Source: Anaerolineae bacterium (lineage in GTDB: Bacteria > Chloroflexota > Anaerolineae > Aggregatilineales > Aggregatilineaceae). Taken from it: a stretch of 12,362 bases of DNA. The notes beneath the pieces are model-generated. The model searched no databases. It had not been told where the DNA came from and saw only the letters and a program-made list of their open reading frames with translations. The position numbers were made by a program, and so were the translations under genes. Of the stretch, positions 7,079-12,358 are shown in pieces (the stretch's first letter is position 1; each line of letters begins with the position of its first letter). The DNA lies in the NCBI GenBank assembly GCA_020848665.1, contig JADLHR010000397.1:1-12362 (forward strand), written 5' to 3'.

Positions 7079-8101
7079 ATGGCAACCCCAATGATGTCTC
7101 TCTCGCTCGCGTGCCGCGTGGTGATGGATCTGCACGCGCTCAACAACGAAGGCAACGAGTCCAACCGCCTGATGACCCGGCAGGTCGGCATCGTGACGCC
7201 CGTGACAGGCGAGGACGGCGCGCCCGGCTATGGGCGCTACACCGTCAACGCGATCTCCGGCGACATGAACAAGCATATCTTCGCCGACGCCTTCCGTGAT
7301 GTGGCAATGGACCGGAACCTGCCGGTTTGCCCGGCCTGTCAGGCGCTCGATCCGGCCCGGATGATGGGCAACTCCGAGTTTCAGGAGTACATCAAAGGAA
7401 AGCCGGCGGTCGATGAGGTAATTGATCGCCTGCTTACATGCGCGGTCGATGATGTCTGCGGCATTATGATCACTGGTGAGGGAACATCAGTGAAGCGGAA
7501 ATCCGCAATTGAGTTCGGCTGGACCGTCGGCCTGCCGGAGATCACCGAAGTGCAGGAGTTTCTCCACGCGCGGCACGCAATCACTCGCCTGACGCGCGCG
7601 CAGGTCGGCAAGGGCGCCGATCGCGATGCCGTTGCCGAAGAAAAGCAGCGCAATATCGGCCAGATGGTCTTCAATCGCCCGGCCTCGTCGGGCGTGTACG
7701 CGTTCGTAGCGCACCTGGACGTGGCCGCGATTGGCTTCAACGACGCGGTACAGATTTACCCGCCGCATGTCGATGACCGCGCGGAACGGTTCCGAGCGGC
7801 GCTGATGGCGCTGGCGCAGACCGTGCTGCATCCGAAAGGCGCGCTGACCTCGACTCAGCTTCCGCATGTAGTCGATGTCGAGGGCTTCGTCAGCGTGTCG
7901 TCGTCTGCAGCCGCAGCCCCGCTGATCAGCCCGCTGGCCGACAACTTCATTGAGCGCGCCAATGACGTTTCCAGTCTGATCAACCGCGTGCACGGCGAAA
8001 ACGCTGTCTATCTGCTGCCTTTCGCGGGCCAGGAAGGGCTGCTCGGCCAGCTTGCCGACGTGATTGAAACGACGACGCCGGGCCAGTATCGCAGGTCATA
8101 A
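7079..8101 (+). CDS. cas7: Cas7 backbone subunit, DevR/Csa2 type
   Basis: A 340-residue RAMP-fold protein that would polymerise along the crRNA spacer to form the backbone of the surveillance complex. The start is ATG 7079, chosen because GGAGGAG (7063-7069) sits 9 nt before it; an in-frame TTG at 7052 has no such site. Family marks are the N-terminal LACRVVMDLHALNNEGNESN, RLMTRQ, and the AISGDMNKHIFAD block (about 58-70), typical of the DevR/Csa2 Cas7 group used by subtypes I-A and I-B. A CPAC pair occurs at about residues 84-87. It is preceded by a 51-nt gap after cas8, the longest gap within the interference block, and followed by cas5 after 3 nt. The strong ribosome binding site suits the high copy number of Cas7 in the complex. 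Confidence 0.92.
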   Translation: MATPMMSLSLACRVVMDLHALNNEGNESNRLMTRQVGIVTPVTGEDGAPGYGRYTVNAISGDMNKHIFADAFRDVAMDRNLPVCPACQALDPARMMGNSEFQEYIKGKPAVDEVIDRLLTCAVDDVCGIMITGEGTSVKRKSAIEFGWTVGLPEITEVQEFLHARHAITRLTRAQVGKGADRDAVAEEKQRNIGQMVFNRPASSGVYAFVAHLDVAAIGFNDAVQIYPPHVDDRAERFRAALMALAQTVLHPKGALTSTQLPHVVDVEGFVSVSSSAAAAPLISPLADNFIERANDVSSLINRVHGENAVYLLPFAGQEGLLGQLADVIETTTPGQYRRS

Positions 8102-8104
8102 GCC

Positions 8105-8794
8105 ATGTGGATTATTGTCGATTACGAGCCGGTCGCGGCCTTCGGGCTGCGCCCCTCGAACACGACTTCCAGCGGCGGCAAGTCGCTGCTGGCTCCCACG
8201 CCCTATGCGATCAAGATGGCGCTGCTGGACCGTCTGATTTGCTTCGGCGGGCTAGCCTACGGCGTCGAGCAATTTCCGCTGGTCCGCGATCTGGGCATCT
8301 GGCTGCGCGTGCCGCTGGCGGTCGCCGTCAACCGGACGTTTCAAAAAGTCCTGCGGCCCCAGTCTGGCCCCATCCCCTGGAATCAGACCATTGCCCAGCG
8401 GGAGTACGTGTTCCACGCCGGGACGCTCGCGCTGGCGTTTGAAGCGCCGGATGCGGCATTCGCCGATGCTCTGGCGTACATCCTGCCCGCGATCAACTAC
8501 TTCGGGCGCAAGGGCAGCTTCATGCAGTACGCCGGGCACCAAGTCTACTCCGTCGATCCCCCTGTTCTCGAAGCGGCGGGCTATGTTGATCTCTGTCACG
8601 CAACGGACGCGCTCGGCCTGGGCTTCTTGCAGCGCATGGACGATATGCGCCCGGATGCGACCTTTGGCGACGTGTCAGTCTACGACAATCCGCGCTCGGA
8701 CGGTGGACGAGTCAGCTACAACGTTATTTTCCCTTACCAACTGGCGCATCACGGCTTCAATCACACAGTCTACAGAGCGGAGTGGCTGGCATGA
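8105..8794 (+). CDS. cas5: Cas5 subunit, binds the crRNA 5' handle
   Basis: A 229-residue RAMP protein that in type I complexes caps the 5' end of the crRNA and contacts Cas8. It opens with a beta strand and glycine turn (MWIIVDYEPVAAFGLRPSNT), then LLAPTPYAIKMALLDRL, an arrangement usual in Cas5 proteins. It follows cas7 by 3 nt, with only a weak ribosome binding site (AGGT), so translation is probably coupled to cas7. It overlaps the cas6 start by four bases (ATGA). Position between cas7 and cas6 supports the call. It is unlikely to be a processing nuclease because a dedicated cas6 follows. Confidence 0.87.
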   Translation: MWIIVDYEPVAAFGLRPSNTTSSGGKSLLAPTPYAIKMALLDRLICFGGLAYGVEQFPLVRDLGIWLRVPLAVAVNRTFQKVLRPQSGPIPWNQTIAQREYVFHAGTLALAFEAPDAAFADALAYILPAINYFGRKGSFMQYAGHQVYSVDPPVLEAAGYVDLCHATDALGLGFLQRMDDMRPDATFGDVSVYDNPRSDGGRVSYNVIFPYQLAHHGFNHTVYRAEWLA

Positions 8795-9711
8795 TCCCGC
8801 TGACGCTGCTGGATGTGCACCTCTCCGCGCCGTATCCGTTGGACTTCGGCGCGAACCCTGGCTCCAGCATCCGGGGCGCGCTGTATGAGGCGCTGCGCGC
8901 GATGTACGACACCGGAACGGCGGTGCGCTCGCGCGAAGATGTAGAGGAAAACCCGGTGGCGTGGCTGCTGCGGCTGGAAGATGACGAGACGAGCGGGGGG
9001 AAAGATGTCCCCCGCCCGCTCGCCATTCGTCCGCCGCTGACGCCCGCTGCCTGCGAGATGTCGTTTGGCGTGTCGCTCTATGGGCGCGGGCAGGAGCAGC
9101 TTCCGCTGGTGCTGTCCGCGCTGAGCGCCATGCAGCAGATCGGCGTGGGACGTGGGCGCAACCGTTTCAAACTGGCGCGGATCGACGCGCTTGATCCGCT
9201 CACCTATCAGCCGACTCCTCTGCTCGACGGAAAAGGGCAGCACCTCAACGATCTGCGTCCCGCGCCGGGCGCCGAGGCATACACGCGCCTGGCGGAGATG
9301 CTGCGTCCGGATCGTGTGACGGTCGAATTTCTGACGCCCACGCGGATTGTCGAGCGCGAGAAGCTGGCCCACGCGCCACTGTTCAAGCCCTGGTTTCAGC
9401 GGTTGCTGGAGCGCACGCGGATGATCAGCGAGGTGTACACCGATGCGCCGGTGTGGGTTCCGTTTAAGGAGCTGCTGGCCTGCGCCGAGGCGATCACTCT
9501 GATTGAGGATCGCACGCGCTGGGTCGAGATGTGGTCCGGCTCGCGGCGCGACGGCGAAATGCGCCCCACCAGCGGCTTCGCGGGCGAGGCGACGTACACG
9601 GGCGACCTGTCACCGCTGCTGCCCTGGCTCGTACTGGGACAGGCGCTCCAGGTGGGCAAGAACGCGGTGAAGGGCTGCGGTTGGTATCGCCTGCGCTACG
9701 ACTGGCGCTGA
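8791..9711 (+). CDS. cas6: Cas6 CRISPR RNA endoribonuclease
   Basis: A 306-residue protein with the Cas6 (PF10040-like) layout: an N-terminal ferredoxin-like half containing PGSSIRGALYEAL (about 23-35) and a C-terminal half ending with GFAGEATYTG, LPWLVLGQALQVGKNAVKGCGWYRL, the glycine-rich loop typical of the family. It would cleave repeats to leave the 8-nt handle ACTGAAAG. I chose ATG 8791, which overlaps the cas5 stop as ATGA and has GGAG at 8779-8782; a GTG nine bases earlier is possible. Notable is the absence of histidine between residues about 11 and 140, since many Cas6 enzymes use a His near residue 30-50. Tyr32, Arg36, Tyr39 or a lysine could serve instead. The 3' end of the gene overlaps a degenerate CRISPR repeat (9705-9741). 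Confidence 0.86.
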   Translation: MIPLTLLDVHLSAPYPLDFGANPGSSIRGALYEALRAMYDTGTAVRSREDVEENPVAWLLRLEDDETSGGKDVPRPLAIRPPLTPAACEMSFGVSLYGRGQEQLPLVLSALSAMQQIGVGRGRNRFKLARIDALDPLTYQPTPLLDGKGQHLNDLRPAPGAEAYTRLAEMLRPDRVTVEFLTPTRIVEREKLAHAPLFKPWFQRLLERTRMISEVYTDAPVWVPFKELLACAEAITLIEDRTRWVEMWSGSRRDGEMRPTSGFAGEATYTGDLSPLLPWLVLGQALQVGKNAVKGCGWYRLRYDWR

Positions 9712-9741
9712 TCGTCCGGCCCGCATCGAGGATACTGAAAG
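9705..9741 (+). repeat. Degenerate CRISPR repeat 1, overlapping the cas6 stop
   Basis: Aligned without gaps to the array repeat, the last 25 positions (9717-9741) match at 22. The 12 bases before that, which include the cas6 stop codon, are not conserved. The last 8 bases, ACTGAAAG (9734-9741), are identical to the array's presumed crRNA handle. It shares the 17-mer CCGGCCCGCATCGAGGA with the second degenerate repeat at 9853-9885. Confidence 0.85.
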
Positions 9742-9751
9742 GTGGCCTGGG

Positions 9752-9775
9752 ATGGGGAAAGGAAGAACTGAGTGA
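9752..9775 (+). CDS. Seven-codon mini-ORF in the cas6-cas1 gap
   Basis: ATG 9752 to TGA 9773-9775 encodes MGKGRTE. AAAGGTGG (9738-9745), partly formed by the end of degenerate repeat 1, is a strong Shine-Dalgarno sequence 6 nt upstream. In the CreTA module of Haloarcula, the toxic RNA CreT contains a very short ORF with rare AGA codons; this mini-ORF has one AGA. The resemblance is suggestive only: in CreTA the ORF lies upstream of the degenerate repeats, here between them. It could be chance. Confidence 0.28.
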   Translation: MGKGRTE

Positions 9776-9843
9776 CCTTTCGAGAGCAATGAGCGTAATT
9801 CCCTGGCGAGCGCCGCGTATGCCAGCTCATTTCGATAGGTTAC
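9772..9843 (+). ncRNA. 72-nt imperfect hairpin between the degenerate repeats
   Basis: The arms pair in four blocks. GTGACCT (9772-9778) pairs with AGGTTAC (9837-9843), with one G-U. TCGA (9780-9783) pairs with TCGA (9832-9835) after a single T-T mismatch. AATGAG (9788-9793) pairs with CTCATT (9826-9831). CTGGC (9803-9807) pairs with GCCAG (9821-9825). That is 22 base pairs around a 13-nt loop, with bulges of 4 and 9 nt on the left arm. No U-tract follows, so it is not a typical terminator. It may shape the processing or translation of the cas6-cas1 message. Confidence 0.6.
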
Positions 9844-9852
9844 CTGAACGAG

Positions 9853-9885
9853 GTTTTACCCGGCCCGCATCGAGGACGCCGATCA
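9853..9885 (+). repeat. Degenerate CRISPR repeat 2, in the cas1 leader
   Basis: Aligned to the array repeat with two 2-nt gaps, about 25 of 33 bases match, including GTTT at the start and CGG-CCGCAT-GAGGAC in the middle. The 3' handle has decayed. It ends 2 nt before the cas1 Shine-Dalgarno region AAGGAGAGG (9888-9896). It shares CCGGCCCGCATCGAGGA exactly with degenerate repeat 1. Confidence 0.75.
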
Positions 9886-9904
9886 TCAAGGAGAGGGCGA
9901 CACC

Positions 9905-10915
9905 ATGGCAATTGTTGAAGACCTGATCGTGAGCGAGTATGGAGCGTTCGTGGGCCTGCACGGCAAGCGCCTGCGTGTCAGCGTGAATGGAGCGCGAACC
10001 GCCGAAGCGCCGCTGCTGCACCTGCGCAGCGTCCAGATTCATACCCGGTCTGCCTCGCTCAGCGCGGCGGCGCTGTCGGCCTGCTGCGAGGCCGGTATCC
10101 CGGTGCATTTTGTCGACAGCTTCGACGGCAACTATGCCACCGTGCTGTCGCCCAATCTGACGACCGTGATCCACACGCGCCGCTGCCAGCTTGACGCGCT
10201 CAACAGTCGCACAGGCGTAGCAATCGGCCAGCAAATCGGCGCAGGCAAGATCAGGAGTCAGGCGGCCAACCTGCGCTATCTCGCGCGCCGCCAGCCTGAG
10301 GAGGCGGCTCATGCGCTGACACAGGCGAGCATCGATCTGCTTGCATACGCGGATCGCCTGACCGCGACGCAGGCGGCAACGATTGGCGATGTCCGCGCCG
10401 AGTTCATGGGGATTGAGGGCCAGTGCGCGCGTGTTTACTGGGCCGCGGTCGGTGCTCTTATTCCTGACGAGTATGGCTGGCCGGGCCGCGCTGGTCGCCA
10501 CGCTAAAGACCCGGTTAACTGTCTGCTGAACTACGGGTACGGAATTCTCTATGGCGAGGTGCAGAATGCGCTCGTGATCGCCGGGCTGGAACCCTACGCC
10601 GGACTGATCCATACCGACCGGCCGGGTAAGCCCAGCCTGACGCTCGATCTGATCGAGGAGTTCCGCGCGCCGGTGGTGGATCGCACCGTGATCGGGCTGG
10701 TCAACCGGCATTACGACGTGCGCTTTGAGGAAGACGGCCGCCTGGAACGCGACTTCCGCAAGAATTTCGCGGAACATATCATGTCTCGTCTCAATGCGCA
10801 GGGTGTCTACCAGAAGAAGCAGTATCAACTGCGGTCGATCATCCAGCTTCAAGCGCGGGCGCTGGCTGCCGCGCTGCGCGGCGAGCAGCCCTACGAGTCG
10901 TATACCGGGGGATAA
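9905..10915 (+). CDS. cas1: Cas1 integrase, adaptation
   Basis: A 336-residue metal-dependent integrase that, with Cas2, inserts new spacers at the leader end of the array. The active-site residues are in place: Glu171 in MGIEGQCARVYW, His236 in GLIHTDRPGKPS and Asp248 in LTLDLIEEFR. The N-terminal beta domain (MAIVEDLIVSEYGAFVGLHG) is normal and the length is typical. ATG 9905 follows AAGGAGAGG (9888-9896). A 193-nt gap with two degenerate repeats separates it from cas6, marking the boundary between interference and adaptation genes. It is followed by cas2 after 2 nt. Confidence 0.99.
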   Translation: MAIVEDLIVSEYGAFVGLHGKRLRVSVNGARTAEAPLLHLRSVQIHTRSASLSAAALSACCEAGIPVHFVDSFDGNYATVLSPNLTTVIHTRRCQLDALNSRTGVAIGQQIGAGKIRSQAANLRYLARRQPEEAAHALTQASIDLLAYADRLTATQAATIGDVRAEFMGIEGQCARVYWAAVGALIPDEYGWPGRAGRHAKDPVNCLLNYGYGILYGEVQNALVIAGLEPYAGLIHTDRPGKPSLTLDLIEEFRAPVVDRTVIGLVNRHYDVRFEEDGRLERDFRKNFAEHIMSRLNAQGVYQKKQYQLRSIIQLQARALAAALRGEQPYESYTGG

Positions 10916-10917
10916 GC

Positions 10918-11166
10918 ATGATCCGCGTCGTGGTCGTCTACGACATCAGCGATGATAAAGCGCGCAAGAAAGTCAGCGATGCGTGCCTGGACTACGGCCT
11001 TGATCGCCACCAATACAGCGTGTTCTGCGGCCTGATCAAGCCCACCCATCTGCGCGAGCTGGCAAAGCTGCTGCGTCCCTTGATGAAGAAGGGCCACGCC
11101 ACGCTGATTCCGGTGGCTAAGGATGACTGGGAAAAGCGAGTAGAACTGGGAGAGAGCCGGCAATGA
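10918..11166 (+). CDS. cas2: Cas2, adaptation
   Basis: An 82-residue ferredoxin-fold protein that forms a dimer bridging two Cas1 dimers in the integration complex. The first beta strand MIRVVVVYDIS carries the conserved Asp9, followed by the helix DDKARKKVSDACLDYGL and the strand QYSVFCGLI. The size is in the usual range of about 80-110 residues. It starts 2 nt after the cas1 stop (TAAGCATG) and overlaps cas4 by four bases (ATGA), so the three adaptation genes are translationally linked. Confidence 0.98.
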   Translation: MIRVVVVYDISDDKARKKVSDACLDYGLDRHQYSVFCGLIKPTHLRELAKLLRPLMKKGHATLIPVAKDDWEKRVELGESRQ

Positions 11167-11762
11167 TCGAGCCGCCAGATGCAGAACTCCTTTCGGCGTA
11201 TCTTCGCATCAATGAGCTAAAAAACTACGCTTACTGTCCGCGCATCAGCTTCTATACGCTGTGCCTAGGGATCGACCGGGAGACAGGTTTGTCCAGGATG
11301 GGCATCGAGGCGGAGGCCGAGACCAAGGTACGCATGAAGCGCCGCAAGCACGCGCTCCACACCGTGGTCGAGGGGCGGCGGCACTTTGACGTGACCGTGT
11401 TCAGCCATACGTACCGCATCGTCGGGAGACTGGATGAGGTTGTTGAAACGGCAGATGGACTCTACCTGATCGACTACAAAGATACCGATCGCGATTACGG
11501 CTATTGGAAGCTGCAAATGGTCGCCTACCGGATGTGTCTTGACGAGGCGCCCGCGCAGGCGGTGCTGGGCTGCTATATTTACAGCATCCCCACGCAGCAG
11601 TATCATGAGGTCAGGCTGACCCGGCGCGACGTGGACAAATTGTCGCTTGCGCTTACAGAGCTTCATGCTATGGTGGAGAGTGAGCTTTGTCCGCCGCCCG
11701 TACAGCAGATTGGTAAATGCCGGGTATGCCAGTACGCGCGGTTTTGCAATGATGTTTTTTGA
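11163..11762 (+). CDS. cas4: Cas4 iron-sulfur exonuclease, adaptation
   Basis: A 199-residue RecB-family nuclease that trims prespacers and helps choose PAM-flanked DNA. Four cysteines fit the 4Fe-4S cluster: Cys25 (YAYCPR) and Cys186, Cys189 and Cys195 (KCRVCQYARFC). The nuclease core is visible as GRLDEVV (Asp91), LIDYKDTD (Asp104, Lys106) and QMVAYRM (Gln118, Tyr122), the RecB motif III/QxxxY pattern. The start overlaps the cas2 stop (ATGA). As the last cas gene it borders the CRISPR leader. A Cas4 of this type with cas1 and cas2 is usual in subtypes I-A, I-B, I-C and I-D. Confidence 0.96.
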   Translation: MIEPPDAELLSAYLRINELKNYAYCPRISFYTLCLGIDRETGLSRMGIEAEAETKVRMKRRKHALHTVVEGRRHFDVTVFSHTYRIVGRLDEVVETADGLYLIDYKDTDRDYGYWKLQMVAYRMCLDEAPAQAVLGCYIYSIPTQQYHEVRLTRRDVDKLSLALTELHAMVESELCPPPVQQIGKCRVCQYARFCNDVF

Positions 11763-11799
11763 CTTTCGGGAGAAATGAAACTCGACAGTGTTTTTTGAC
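11753..11799 (+). repeat. Direct repeat TGTTTTTTGAC, two copies
   Basis: TGTTTTTTGAC occurs at 11753-11763 (overlapping the cas4 stop) and at 11789-11799, starting exactly 36 nt apart. The spacing is close to one repeat length. It could be a binding site pair in the leader or a relic of a duplication. Confidence 0.45.
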
Positions 11800-11814
11800 A
11801 CGAGACGAGTTTCA
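11776..11814. repeat. 9-bp perfect inverted repeat in the leader
   Basis: TGAAACTCG (11776-11784) is the exact complement of CGAGTTTCA (11806-11814), with a 21-nt loop. Its right arm contains the first six bases, GTTTCA, of degenerate repeat 3, so the left arm is like an inverted copy of a repeat end. Confidence 0.6.
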
Positions 11815-11843
11815 CTCACCTGGCCCGCATAGAGCACTGAGAG
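11809..11843 (+). repeat. Degenerate CRISPR repeat 3, in the leader
   Basis: About 27 of 35 bases match the array repeat when a 2-nt gap is allowed. GTTTCA at the start and CCGCAT-GAG-CACTGA in the second half are kept. It lies 99 nt before the first canonical repeat. Like the two copies near cas1, it has GGCCCGC where the array has GGTCCGC. Confidence 0.72.
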
Positions 11844-11942
11844 GGCAGATGTGTGTAAATCCGGCGCTCCAGAACGGCCTGCAAGGGGGCAAAACGCACG
11901 ATCAGGGCATTTATGACCTGTTTTGGCGATTCGAGTGATGCT

Positions 11943-12340
11943 GTTTCATCCCCTCGGTCCGCATTGAGGACACTGAAAGCTCGTGCATATCGGGGTGATG
12001 TGATGGCGGCGCGCGTTTCATCCCCTCGGTCCGCATTGAGGACACTGAAAGGGCAACTACGCACCGGGCCGCTACGCCTGGGAACGTTTCATCCCCTCGG
12101 TCCGCATTGAGGACACTGAAAGGGTGTGGCGGCGCGGCTTTTGGAAGCCGATACCGTGTTTCATCCCCTCGGTCCGCATTGAGGACACTGAAAGTTGCTG
12201 TACCCCTGTCCGCTCCCGTGTCTGCCGTCATGTTTCATCCCCTCGGTCCGCATTGAGGACACTGAAAGTACCGCCGCGACCAGCGCAGGGGGAAGCATGA
12301 ACGGTTTCATCCCCTCGGTCCGCATTGAGGACACTGAACG
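11943..12340 (+). CRISPR. CRISPR array, six 37-nt repeats and five spacers
   Basis: Repeats start at 11943, 12015, 12086, 12158, 12232 and 12304. They read GTTTCATCCCCTCGG, then TCCGCATTGAGGAC, then ACTGAAAG. The first five are identical; the sixth ends ACTGAACG. Spacers are 35, 34, 35, 37 and 35 nt (11980-12014, 12052-12085, 12123-12157, 12195-12231, 12269-12303). The repeat has only a weak stem (GTCC with GGAC, or CCTC with GAGG, at best 4 bp), as in other repeats cut by a Cas6 that binds unstructured RNA. The final 8 bases ACTGAAAG resemble the ATTGAAAC-type crRNA handle of I-A/I-B systems. The mutated last repeat suggests the trailer end, but only 22 nt follow in the window, so the array might continue. 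Confidence 0.98.
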
Positions 12341-12358
12341 GTTACGGTAGGGGGTAAC
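12341..12358. repeat. Small inverted repeat after the last repeat
   Basis: GTTAC (12341-12345) and GTAAC (12354-12358) can pair across an 8-nt loop directly after the mutated final repeat. It may be part of a terminal structure or simply the start of another spacer; the window ends 4 nt later. Confidence 0.3.

Larger units (their letters stand above)
9742..9852 (+). ncRNA. Candidate structured or guide-like RNA between two degenerate repeats
   Basis: This 111-nt interval lies between degenerate repeats 1 and 2 and is far longer than one spacer (34-37 nt). It contains a seven-codon mini-ORF (9752-9775) and a 72-nt hairpin (9772-9843). If Cas6 cut repeat 1, the product would begin with ACTGAAAG and carry the bases from 9742 on as a guide. 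Which of these is real cannot be settled from the sequence. It would be transcribed as part of the cas operon, since no internal promoter or terminator is evident. Confidence 0.4.
11763..11942 (+). promoter_or_regulatory. CRISPR leader region
   Basis: This 180-nt stretch separates cas4 from the first canonical repeat. Orientation is set by the repeat's ACTGAAAG 3' end and by the decayed final repeat, which place the leader here. It contains a 9-bp inverted repeat (11776-11814), a degenerate repeat (11809-11843), and T-rich runs. I find no convincing -35/-10 pair: TTGACA at 11795-11800 has no -10 element 17 nt on. Confidence 0.7.

Noticed and set aside
8956..8975. Self-target in cas6 for the guide-like bases after repeat 1
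   Set aside because: Only GTGGC and a few later bases match, inside a coding region with common GC-rich codons; it is expected by chance.
2622..9711. Subtype I-G (formerly I-U)
   Set aside because: The reversed Cas3 fits, but I-G has Csb1/Csb2-type proteins including a Cas5-Cas6 fusion. Here cas5 and cas6 are separate and Cas7 is of the DevR/Csa2 type.
9777..9813. A further degenerate repeat midway between repeats 1 and 2
   Set aside because: The spacing of 111 nt would allow one, but CTTTCGAGAG and CAATGAG here do not align at the right distance to the repeat.
9772..9852. Rho-independent terminator after cas6
   Set aside because: The hairpin is not GC-rich at its base and no run of T follows it within a few bases.
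9789..9926. 45-residue frame running from the cas6-cas1 gap into cas1
   Set aside because: It has a poor ribosome binding site, overlaps the cas1 start in another frame, and encodes the hairpin and degenerate repeat 2 rather than a plausible protein.
11795..11823. Sigma-70 promoter in the leader using TTGACA
   Set aside because: The -35 sequence is perfect but the expected -10 position reads ACCTGG; no TATAAT-like site is within 15-19 nt.
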